Translations under genes and position numbers: made by a program
DNA from: Tetrapyrgos nigripes
Taxonomy: Eukaryota; Basidiomycota; Agaricomycetes; Agaricales; Campanellaceae
Assembly: GCA_013368315.1 (NCBI GenBank)
Contig: JAACJM010000257.1
Span: 18,778 to 82,777, forward strand
DNA: 64,000 bases
Reading direction: 5' to 3'
The notes under the pieces: generated by a model
Told to the model about the DNA's origin: nothing
What the model saw: only the letters and a program-made list of their open reading frames with translations
The model's database searches: none
Part shown: piece by piece, positions 1 through 9,416 of the stretch
Position numbering within the stretch: the stretch's first letter is position 1
How the letters are laid out: the number at the start of each line of letters is the position of its first letter

Positions 1-600
1 CATTGCTAATGTTCATAGCTTGCAGCGCATGGGCGAGACTGTTACTATTAGCAGAGGTCTTGGGAGTGCGTTGGTGGCTTCTAGACTTTGAGTCCGGATC
101 TCGAAGCTCACATGCAAAACGATTTTTTCTAGGTGTCTCTGGTGAGACTGGAGCTGGGATCGTTGGTCAGAAAGGGAAGGCAGCCAAAGGAATTTGTGGT
201 TTTGGTTTGAATTGGTCATAGATAGGGTTTGAGGGTTGGACTGGAGGTTGAATGAGAGTGTCGTTCATGGATAAGTTTAGAAAGCTCGCGGAAAGCTGCT
301 TGGCTGGCGTTCTGTGAAAGGACACATCCGGATTCAATATAATGAGGAGACTATCCGGTGGAGAAAGTAATTGCAACAATCACCCAGCGCCGTCATATGA
401 GTTAACGTCAATACCATGGCTTTGGTTCATGCTCATTCTTCAAGTAGATGGACTATTGACTTAGCGATGATTACGGGAGAAAAGTAAAATGTGTGAAAAC
501 AAGAAAGAAAGGAATTTAGTAACGAGAAGTATTGCTCGATGAAGAACTGGGGAGAGTACTGTACCATTTTAATCAATTTGGCACCCCACCGTTACTGTTA
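1..600. other. No gene recognised, left edge
   Basis: I see no conserved protein, splice-supported exon or repeat here. A minus-strand frame around 167-379 is proline- and glutamine-rich but short and without splice support, so it may be the tail of a gene lying outside the window or chance. Confidence 0.3.
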
Positions 601-601
601 C

Positions 602-672
602 AGGGGTGACGAACCTAAATATTTGGCAGTTCGGATTTGTTACCGTAACAATGTCAAATTTTCGTCACCCCT
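602..672. repeat. Perfect 12-bp inverted repeat (hairpin)
   Basis: AGGGGTGACGAA at 602-613 is the exact reverse complement of TTCGTCACCCCT at 661-672, with a 47-bp A/T-rich loop. It could be a very small MITE or a cruciform-forming site. No target duplication was identified. Confidence 0.55.
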
Positions 673-738
673 AGCCAGGCGTCAATAAACAACCATCAGT
701 CCTCTGCGCCCACACAGAAATGTAGCTAAGATCTATGG

Positions 739-935
739 AAATGAGATGAAGCTTAGCCACATAAAGCCTAAAAGATTTTCTGAGTCTTGTCTATATAAAG
801 AACACACTGGCAGTTGGCTCAAAATTCCTGACACTGTCCCTAATATGATCCTGCCAGTAATGAGATGAATCTTAAACACAAAAAGCCTAAAAAATTTTCC
901 AAGTTTCGTATATATAGAGAACACTGGTAGTTCTA
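739..935 (+). repeat. Two diverged ~77-bp direct repeats, 120 bp apart
   Basis: Copies at about 739-817 and 859-935 share the order AATGAGATGAA, AAAGCCTAAAA, ATTTTC and GAACAC..CTGG. Each carries a TATA-like stretch (TATATAAAG in the first, TATATATAG in the second) at the same place. They look like a duplicated promoter-like block, but no gene follows that I can recognise. Confidence 0.5.
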
Positions 936-2757
936 CCGAGCTATGATATGCTCGAGCACATGAGTTGACGAAGCTGTACTGGCTTACAAATTGACTTTCC
1001 TTTTTGAGCTTCCTATCTCGCTGCCAGTGGTCTGTGCTTGTCCGGTAATAAACAGTATTACTACTCCGATACAACTTGTTTCTTGTGTATCTTAAGGTCT
1101 CGTTAGTCCCTGGTGGCAAAAAATGGGTTCAGAGTCCAAAAAAAGACAAATGCGCAGGCTGGTACGGTGCGCAGCCCTATGCGCAGCGTTACAATTGGGT
1201 CTGAAAATTCGGCACTTGTCAGTGTTACACGTTACAGGCCAGAATATTCAGCGTTTTTTGGGACCCCGTTACCCATTACTGCTGAATTGATTAAAATGGT
1301 ACAGTATGTTGAGCGGAATACAGAATCGTCTATAGTTGGTGGAAAGTCCCACGAGTTGTAAATTTCCATTTTTGGCACACAAATGAGTCACGCCATCTAT
1401 AGTCATCCAGATTAGGTAGACAAAAGACTGGGTTGTGCAGGTTCTGCCCTGCACAGAGTCAGCTAGGAGGTAGCTCAGCCAGCAACATAAGTAATTATCA
1501 CGCATTCCACCCTAATTTGATATGCGAGAACAACACCATCTGCTAGCAGAGAAGAAATGAAAATCCTCGCGTACGCAATCTGTTGCATAGCATAGTGGAC
1601 TAGTGACTAGGGGGCAGCATATGTATCATCAGAGGTGACCAAGAATGGATGATTGGCAGGCAGCGGGTACCGGGGTACTAGAACTGCCAGTGCAGCTCCA
1701 AAATGATGGATGAAGCAAGGTCCGGAGGGATTTATTAAAGGTGGAAAGGCAGTAATTTTGGCCCTATCCCTGTCATGTCACAGTAGCAAGATGGGAGTGG
1801 AAGGTTGATGTGAAGGACAGGAAGAATATGCCCTCAGCAGACCTCAGGGTACTCGCCTGTGGGACCTGGACTGCACAAATCCTCTTCTTCTCGAGTCATC
1901 CTATCCCAGTTCCCTAACATTTCTGATGCCCCTTCAACTTCGTAGGTACCCTGGCAGCTTCCTACTCCCTCGCAGACACCGTCAAGCCTGGCCAGATTTA
2001 GACAAGGGGGTCCAAAAAAAATTTAGTGCCTCGGTTGAGGAACCTACCTACCTTACCTTCTATATAAGGTAAGTTCACACGAATTTACCTGCCAAATATA
2101 GTATGTGCACATGACCTCAAGTCTTGTGCTTTGCCAGACAGTCGGAACCTTACCTGGCTCGCGCTTAGAGATACTGCGTAATTGTCAAAAAACATCTGGT
2201 GAGCATATATTTATGTGTTTAACTTCACAGCTCACCAGATTGACACCCGCCAGCATGCTTGCCAGCTCCAAATGAGTTGGTAAAAAAAATAAATTTAAGA
2301 GCTTCACCAGGGAGCCTACCTACCTAGCCCCGGTATGGGATTCTCCGGCCTGGACCCCCTTGGATTTAGAACCCTCAGCTCTGACTTACTTCTCCCAGGT
2401 GGAATAACCTCAAACCTGTGCCCAAGCTCCCTAAATCTACGCTAGTAATTGGTCTACCGTCTTCAAGGAAGAAACACAGGAAATGAAAAGCAATAGCCAG
2501 TCAAACGGGCAAAGGAGGTATGCGCGAGAGATAAGGGACTGGGGGTTTTGTATTCTGAAATGACAGTCAGGACAACGACATGAGGCGACAAGAACAACTT
2601 TGTGCAATGCAGTATGTGAATATGTGAACTGTGCAGAGGAAGGAGACACCGGGAGTATATGGATGCGTTTCGTTGGTTCAGAATGGACTCATCACGGTTA
2701 CAGTTTTCGTCTGTGGCAAATGGTCGACTTGACAAGGTGTTAGAGGGCAGCCTTCTC

Positions 2758-2760
<3 letters not shown>
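936..2760. other. No gene recognised; dispersed small repeats
   Basis: No coding frame with family resemblance or splice logic. Around 2000-2012 (GACAAGGGGGTCC) and 2346-2358 (GGACCCCCTTGG) there is an inverted pair, and the adjoining CCTACCTACCT strings at about 2042 and 2325 are in direct orientation. This suggests an eroded mobile element. Confidence 0.3.
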
Positions 2761-2790
<30 letters not shown>

Positions 2791-2850
2791 CTCCAAGTTT
2801 ATTCGCCATTGTGCTAAGGCATATGGTAGCGACTAGTCTGACATGTAACT
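2761..2850 (-). mobile_element. Retroposon 3' end with poly(A) tail (minus strand)
   Basis: A run of T at about 2762-2790 (a poly(A) tail on the minus strand) is followed by a segment containing GTTTATTCGCC and TATGGTAGCGA. The same arrangement follows the T run at 15107-15119, where it is the 3' end of a LINE. On the minus strand the shared part contains AATAAA just before the tail. I take this as a short, 5'-truncated retroposon insertion of the same family. Confidence 0.55.
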
Positions 2851-3007
2851 ATGCGTGGTTTACCAGTAACATGGGTCTGCTGAGCCGTGTGTGATAATAT
2901 GGGTGTGAGTGAGATTGTGCTGTGTGGGTTTGTAAGGTATAGTAGTAAGGTGTATGTAAGTAATAGTATGGGTGTGCTGTGGTAGTTAGAAGCAGAAAAG
3001 AAGAGAG

Positions 3008-3098
<91 letters not shown>

Positions 3099-3119
3099 AA
3101 AAGAGAGAGAGAGAGAGAG
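3008..3119 (+). repeat. Long poly(A) tract followed by (GA)n
   Basis: About 89 consecutive A residues (3008-3096) are followed by GAAAAA and a GA dinucleotide run to about 3119. The tract could be a retroposon tail on the plus strand. Homopolymers this long are also prone to length error in assemblies, so the exact length should not be trusted. Confidence 0.85.
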
Positions 3120-4110
3120 GAAGAAGAGAGCTGATGATGACAGAGAAGGGGGAGTGATTGGGAGGGGAAAGAAAAACGGCGGAGACGGCGAGATAGGAGA
3201 GAGCAAGGAGAAAAGAAAAGAAGAGGATTGTACTGAATGGTTCTGCCAATTCGTGGTTGGCATTGGTTCCCAGTTGGGAGTTGGCACATGCAGCTGTTCA
3301 AAAGATGAAGAGAAGAGAGGAGGAGGAGAAGCAGAGCATTAAGAGAAAGAAGATGTTCTATGGTACTTGTCCGTTTGGTCTACGTTCTATGAGCCTTCTC
3401 CCTCATTTTGCAGAATGGTTTGCGCCAAGATAACACGGTTTTTCATGGAAAGAAAGGAGGGCGAGGTTGGGTGATGGACGCGAGGAACAAGCTACACATT
3501 CCCTCTTCATGACCTGTCCATGATGTCGCAACATGCCACTACCTAGAGCGATCTTCAACGTACTCATCTTGTACTCATCGTTCTCGTCATTTCCTCATTT
3601 AAGAACACCAGTTGTCTTTTCGGATTCCTAAATGAGCGCAATGTGTATGGCCTCATTAGTTTCCAACGCACCCTTTACCTGGACCAGACACAAACTCAAG
3701 ACTTCTCCTCTTGTGCAGGTGGTGGGCTTCAGCTGATATTTGAGATGGTATACAGCTGTGTGCTAGGTGATGACTGAGCAGGTGTGAAGTCCATCAAATG
3801 GAGCGCTACCTCAGATATTCCCCCACTTCCTGACCTGGAAGCCATTGGACCTCTCATCCTCTCACCTTTCCTACATCAAATTGAGCTCATGTTCGTTTAG
3901 CCTTGGAAATACTCCCAGAGGCTTAGTGGTTGGCCAGAGCGATGTCATCGAAACGTCTACCGTGGAAACCATAGGCAGCTCCGACTACTGTAACAATCTG
4001 AGAAATAAGCTGAGAAATAAGCTACTAAAATGGAGATATTCTCTGCTAATCGCTGACAAAAGACACTAATGTCTGGTAATCGAAATGGGACTAAAATAGT
4101 TGAACACATT
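3120..4110. other. No gene recognised
   Basis: Purine-rich sequence next to the poly(A) tract passes into unremarkable sequence. No conserved protein, splice pattern or clear repeat was found. Confidence 0.3.
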
Positions 4111-4118
4111 CAGAGGAA

Positions 4119-5875
4119 CACCTGTCATGACCAATTGATTGGACTTCTATAAGGCTTCGATGGGTACCTGAACTGCCTCTCACATAAGGTGTTTAGCGTA
4201 TTTCTGGGCAGTTTGATGCCCTTCGATGGGTACTCCCGCCATTAAGTCTTTATAGAGTACTTTGAGTGGTTGTAGGTTGAGGAACATAGACTTAGCATCG
4301 TCAGGACATAATGAACCAGAGGCCTAGGTGTCCTCTAAGGTCCTCAAGGCTCAGGAGTCAGTCAATCAGCATGATAACTCTTCGCCACTCATAAGATGTG
4401 TTCCCCTGTATTTTGAGATGGAAACAATGATAGCTATAGGGTGTAGATTTATTTGTAATTATAGCTTCATATAAGGAGGAATATCATTAGTATGCAAGGA
4501 ATAATAGCATCATGGTATCGAACTGAGCTCGAGTGTACTTATGTTCGTTGAGGAATATCCAAGTCTGAGAATAGGAGTAGCACGCACATTAAGTCTACCA
4601 ACAACGATTTGAGCTTTGGTACTACAAATGGATACAAGGGGTATCTAATGTAGCTGTGTGAAGGGTTGAGATCAATGGAAGGTGGACACTGAGGCCATTG
4701 AAGGGTCCAACGTGGTTGACCATGACCTTGCAACGTCTTGGCACGCTTACATCATCACCAGTCCCTCCTCTGTGAGTCGAGCAACTCTCTTGCATCTTCC
4801 ACAGGCATTGCTAGTGTTAGCAATGATGGCAGGCATGGTAAATTTATGCAATATATGAAATAATCATGAAGCAATGTTTCTTTTTGAAAAAGTCATAAAG
4901 TCACAAATTTGCAACAAGGTGAACAATGTTCTTTAACAAGATCCCATAGGTTTGAAGGCATTTTTCATTCCAGTAAATTGTACATGACTTATATGATATA
5001 CATGGCCTACATAGGTCATTTAGTAGTACCATATGACCCTCTATTGATGGTGTAGACTGCCCGCACGACGGACTGTAAGGAGTGGCGCACATAATGATGA
5101 TGCTGAAAACATGCCCTGAACACTCTATATACTCAGGCATATCTAAGATAAAGAGTGTATATAATACTACCCTAACGAACATAACCGCAAGGGAAAATAT
5201 ATGTGATCGTTGAAGCTATGATGAAAGGCAGTCATACAAATGGTCACCCCAAAGTGTGCGCACCTTCCTTTTTCATCATGCCTGATTGAATTCTCACAGC
5301 TCGGTCCTGACTGCTGCACCAGCGCACTTACCACAGACCGCAGATAACTTAGCTTCTAGTGGACATAGTTCATCATATACAGCCAGGAAGATGGCCAGTC
5401 ATCAGAGCCAACGATTGCAGTGGAAAGTCCTATGTCTGGCAGCGTTCGGCACCAATTCTGCATGCTCAGTAGCAAAATGGGTGTCCACTGCCATCCACTA
5501 ACGCCATACAACCAAATACATGTTTCTGGACACTCACTGCAAGTAGAATTATATTTTTGATAAGATATTGCTTTGGTTATACTTCTCAGTGAAGGCACTT
5601 AAGGTCAGTGGTCATGGCCAGGGCATCAGTGCTGTACGCGATGGAAGTCGACAAGTGATGTACTAAGTCTAACCAGATTTGATACTCTAATAACTCACTT
5701 GAACGCTTTTCGTTCCTTAAAAAGTCTTAAAAAGTGTCAATAACAACTTAGAGGCAGGAGTAATACATCAAAGGGCATCAAACTGCCCGGAAATACACTG
5801 AACGCCTTATGTGAGAGGCGCTTCAGGTACTCATCGAAGCCTTATAGAAGTCCGATCAATTGGTCATGACAGGTG
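4119..5875. mobile_element. Non-autonomous DNA transposon, ~110-bp TIRs, 8-bp TSD
   Basis: The ends are inverted repeats starting CACCTGTCATGACC. The left end runs from 4119 to about 4230 and its imperfect reverse complement from about 5765 to 5875. The element is flanked on both sides by the identical octamer CAGAGGAA (4111-4118 and 5876-5883), a target-site duplication. The 1.65-kb interior has no transposase-like frame. An 8-bp duplication is typical of hAT elements and has been reported for Zisupton-type (KDZ) elements. Long TIRs fit the latter better, and a KDZ transposase lies 3.5 kb away, but the assignment is inference. Confidence 0.85.
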
Positions 5876-5926
5876 CAGAGGAATTGCTGCATTGGTTTAC
5901 ACACCTCATATGACCAAATATCCAGA

Positions 5927-6064
5927 TATACACAAGTGGATAGGTGAGCGTTGATCCGCTTGTGTACAAGGTGATATCACTTACCTCCCCAAAGTCCGTT
6001 AAAGCTGGGGGACTTGTAGGAGCAGGAGGTAGGTAGGGGAGGGTACGGGTGCCAATAGCTACAC
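5927..6064 (-). repeat. Left copy of ~138-bp inverted repeat with two hairpins
   Basis: This segment is the reverse complement of 12807-12945. It contains two stem-forming blocks: CACAAGCGGAT-type arms around 5928-5962, and a C5/G5 stem around the CCCCAGCTTTAACGG region. Homology to the other copy stops abruptly just outside the terminal hairpin (TACACAAG...). Most differences between copies are CpG in the right copy and TpG/CpA here. It may be the left terminal repeat of the ~7-kb KDZ region. Confidence 0.7.
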
Positions 6065-6308
6065 CAGATGATTCCAGCCCAGTTCTTGATGGAGTAAATA
6101 ATGATGGAGTAGGTGCAGATGAGGGAGCTTGAGCGGGTTCAGGTTGTTTTGGCGTTGGGACTGGACGTGGTAGGGTGGACGCATCAATACTGTCACTGAC
6201 CACAGTCTTTGTCCAAGTAAGAGCCTGAGGACGCTGCTGTGGACGGGCTGTCTGTTGGTGAAGCTGTGGTGAGAGGTGTCGGTGGTTGGGATAGGAAGAG
6301 GGACACAT
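5985..6308 (-). CDS. Candidate first exon of a proline-rich protein
   Basis: The minus-strand frame opens with ATG at 6308 and runs 108 codons to a good donor (GAG|GTAAGTG) at 5985/5984. The translation is rich in Pro, Gln, Ser and Thr with PTP and PAP runs and no recognisable domain. The last third of the exon lies inside the hairpin-bearing inverted repeat. The plus-strand copy at 12.8 kb encodes a similar GTRTLPYPPPAP stretch, so this reading frame may be part of the repeat itself. I could not place the following exon, and function is unknown. Confidence 0.35.
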
Positions 6309-7347
6309 CGGGTTAGAGAAACCACCAGACCAATTGACTATGTCCTGAACTGGACCTTGCCAGTGAGTCTGAGGAATTTGAGTGGAAATAGGTCAAGCAG
6401 GATAATAGGAGCTGCTGCTACCTTGCTGAGGTGTCTGGCTGTTGGGACCAAACAATATATCGTGCACTCTTGAAGTAGGGTGCAGCAAATGGCTTTGTGG
6501 AAATATTCCACTGTTGGTATTGTAGTTCTAAAGTTTTCACATTATAAACATGAATGAACTCATAACAGGATACCAGCCACATACCTGAATACCTGTACCA
6601 TTTCGAGACACGTCCAACCCAGCCCAATGTTGTGACAGACTGTAGGAGTTCGAGTTTGAAGAGGGAACCGTGCTGGAAGGTCTTGTGTATGCGTTTCGAA
6701 GCGAGGCTCCGTTCTCATTGGCATAGCACTAGAAGAACGGACTACAAAATGCAATTAACTCAACGTTGTTTTTTTTTTGAAAAAAAAAAAAAAAAAAAAA
6801 AAACAGGAACACATACCTATTGGATTAAAGTCATGGTTCCCTCCGAGCGACAAGCCTGAAGTCAAGTCATTCCTCACGACACCATGTCCGTGTACTTGTC
6901 CTATAAAACAAACACAGAGTCAGAGCATAGAACTGCAACAAAAACAATGCACTGACGCTGAGGATATGAGTTCGACGGATAGTAAGATGGTTGAAAAGAA
7001 GCAAGGGCAGATGCCGGTCAAAGTTGATTGACAGCACCCATTGAGTCTATTGAGTTTGGTGAGGACGTCTGACTGTATTGACCATTCAGACAGCCAGTCG
7101 CGTTCGCAGATCCATAATTGAATGGGTCAGAGGTGTTTAGGAGTGGCTCCTGAGGAAATTGCTGAGGGAAATTCTGGTTATACATCCTGGGCACCAGGAA
7201 GAAAACCAGTACACAAAGTACAAAAAATCTGGAATATATGAATAAACAAATGTGTGTTTCTGATTCACGTGAGTGCTGGTTTGTTTACTGCAACATCAAC
7301 CATGACTGGTAAGTCATACACTTTCTCTTCTTTAACAGGTTCCCTTC
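6309..7347. other. No gene recognised
   Basis: Apart from a T8/A22 homopolymer pair at about 6769-6803 nothing stands out. Short frames in this stretch lack splice or family support. Confidence 0.3.
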
Positions 7348-7675
7348 ATGTTTTGCGCGATAGGTTTGGAGAACTTAACTACCCAGCCATTTTCTGCTAG
7401 GAAGCTGAAGAGATTGGCGCTCATCAAGGAGGGATTGCGAGAGAGTGTCAGTCTGTCCCAGAGTCAAGCTGGTGCGTAATGTCTACTTTCATTTCTACAA
7501 TCACATTGCTAATCTAACTTATCATTCATAGACTTGCAACAGGCTGAAGAAGCTCGTCAAGCCTCTGAAGCCCGCCTTCAAGCAGCTCACGAAGAGTACC
7601 AACGCCGTGAACAACAGGTCTCCGAATGGCTGGAGGATGTCAATTGCAGGTTTCACAACATGCAGGTGACAGTTG
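7348..7675 (+). CDS. Two-exon fragment of a coiled-coil protein
   Basis: ATG at 7348 opens an exon ending at 7471 (G|GTGCGTAAT). After a 60-nt intron ending ..CATTCATAG the frame continues at 7532-7675 and meets another donor (G|GTGAGTAA). The second exon encodes a strongly helical, charged segment (DLQQAEEARQASEARLQ followed by HEEYQRREQQ), typical of a coiled coil. An earlier ATG at 7312 could be joined only by a 30-nt intron, which is too short. I cannot follow the gene past 7675 and recognise no family. It lies between the candidate KDZ terminal repeats and may be passenger DNA. Confidence 0.4.
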
Positions 7676-7958
7676 GTGAGTAATTCTTCTTTACCTCTAG
7701 AACTTAAGTAAATGATGAATAGTACGAGCTGACTTTTATGAGATTCTGACTGCTATTACTCCGGGCACTCGTCTTCTGGTAGTAGCCCCTGTCCCAAAGA
7801 CTTCCTTAATCCAACTTTTTGATGAGGGTAGTCTGACCAGAATGCTGCCTTGCCATGTTGCTGAATGAAATTCCTGAGTAGAAAGGAAAGGGTACTTGGA
7901 AAAAAAAATAGCAGAGATGCACTGTGCATGATGTCTCATTGTGATGTGAAGAATATTG

Positions 7959-8344
7959 TCACGATGACTGGCAGGCAACAGTAAGTGGAGATAGATAGAA
8001 CGAAGAAATATAGATGCACATTAGGTAGTACTTGCTGTCATACGCCTTTCTCTTCTCCTTGGCCTCAGTCTTCTCTTCCTCTGACATCTCAGCCCGACAT
8101 TTGGCCATCCTTTCTCTTGCCTTCTCCAGAGCTTCGCGGCGTACTCTGAAAGGAATGAACAGATAAGATCGTGAAGTTGAGTTAGAAAAAAGATAGTGGG
8201 AAGAATATGAGAGGAAGACAAGAAAACTTACTTTCGACGGTAGCGACGGTCTGCAAGATGATGGCTACGCGCATTTCCAGCCTCCTTTTCTTCAGGTGTA
8301 TGGTTGGCTTTGGCAATTGCTGACTTGGAATGGCGTCTAGGCAT
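7959..8344 (-). CDS. Small basic, highly charged protein (two exons)
   Basis: ATG at 8344 opens MPRRHSKSAIAKANHTPEEK. Exon 1 ends at 8232 (CGTCGAAA|GTAAGT), the intron 8231-8146 ends TTTCAG, and exon 2 continues in phase (RRK|VRREALEKARERM) to a TGA at 7961-7959. The predicted protein is about 100 residues, very rich in Arg, Lys, Glu and Ala and probably all helix, with the look of a basic DNA- or RNA-binding segment. The last 20 residues after DSKYY are less protein-like, so a further exon may exist. It lies within the KDZ region and is transcribed in the same direction as the TET/JBP fragment. No function is assigned. Confidence 0.5.
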
Positions 8345-8689
8345 CCCTAGGACTCCGATGATATGGCTCACTTGATGAATAAGCAAAGTTGAAGTGAGGG
8401 ATGGTCAAAGAAAGGAGGAAAGAGAGGTGAGAATTACATGTAAGATTTGTTTTGACCTTTCATTCATGTTTTCCGAGTTTGCCATAAGCACTAATGTTTA
8501 ATTATGCTTCCTCGCTCACACTAAAGTTTCCATAGAAGTTGATACTTAGTATTAGTATGCATACATTTGTATTGTTCGATTTTTTGGAAGCATTCTAATA
8601 TCTGCTTGAGTATAAAAATGCTCTTCAAAGTAACCGATTTTGTTTTCTGAGTTCGCGATACAAATGAAAGTTATACAGGGGTAAGCCTT

Positions 8690-9258
8690 GTTTCGCGTGC
8701 CTCTGGTCAAAGCGGATGGGGCCCTCCTCGCATGTGATTTGAGGTTCTTGCGCTGTTTGGGCGACAATGTGTAATCAGGTTGGTAGGGAACATGTTCGGG
8801 TTTGGACAGAATTTTAAGAGGAGGGGTTTCACAAGTTCAGTAAGTGGCACAACTCTGGGAGTGATCGGTCGCCTATGGAGGTCAACAGTAGGGATGGCCA
8901 AGGGAACTGGCTCGTCAGTTACTTCAGGATTCTCGTCCTCAAAAAGTTGCTGTGCTATGTAGGCAGTTTGGTAGAGGTTGGTAGTGTTGAGGTTGAGTTG
9001 GATGTATTCAGCATATCATACAATTTCATCATGTTCTTGCGTGACATCACAGCCAGCGAATTCTTTGCCTCCTCAAAGATGACATGTATCTGCAAAGGGA
9101 GCAAGTCAGCATTTTGTTGTGTGACAATGAGACAAGATGCGTCTGACGTGTCTGGACCACTTTCCACTGCCCCAGGGTCGTTGCTGCATACTCCTGGGTC
9201 CAGACGTGCAGAAATAAAAGGGATAGCTGGAGTGGAATCACTTACTGTCAAAGTGCAT
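8690..9258 (-). pseudogene. TET/JBP dioxygenase gene, 5' fragment (pseudogene)
   Basis: This minus-strand segment matches the first ~560 bp of the TET/JBP gene at 40.5-42.2 kb. It has the 13-nt first exon (ATG at 9258), the long first intron (donor GTAAGTG at 9245) and the start of exon 2. The second exon carries TGA at 9075-9073 where the other copy has CGA (42047-42045). Homology breaks off near 8690, before the catalytic domain, so it cannot make an enzyme. Upstream homology continues past the ATG to about 9345. About a dozen CpG sites of the longer copy are TpG or CpA here. It lies head-to-head with the KDZ transposase start (9417), about 160 bp apart. Confidence 0.85.
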
Positions 9259-9416
9259 GGTCCTTGAGGTGCTGGTTGGAGGACAAGCAATCTACTTAAG
9301 CTTTTGTTGATCTATTCAACAGCGACTTCAGTGCACACGTGATAATAGATCACATGAAGCGTAACGCGTCGCGTTCAGTTTTGTTTCGTCTAAGACTCCA
9401 AGTCTAGCATCCTACT

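Noticed and set aside
2814..3301. Minus-strand frames with long poly-Phe runs
   Set aside because: They are translations of the 89-nt poly(A) tract and carry no protein signal.
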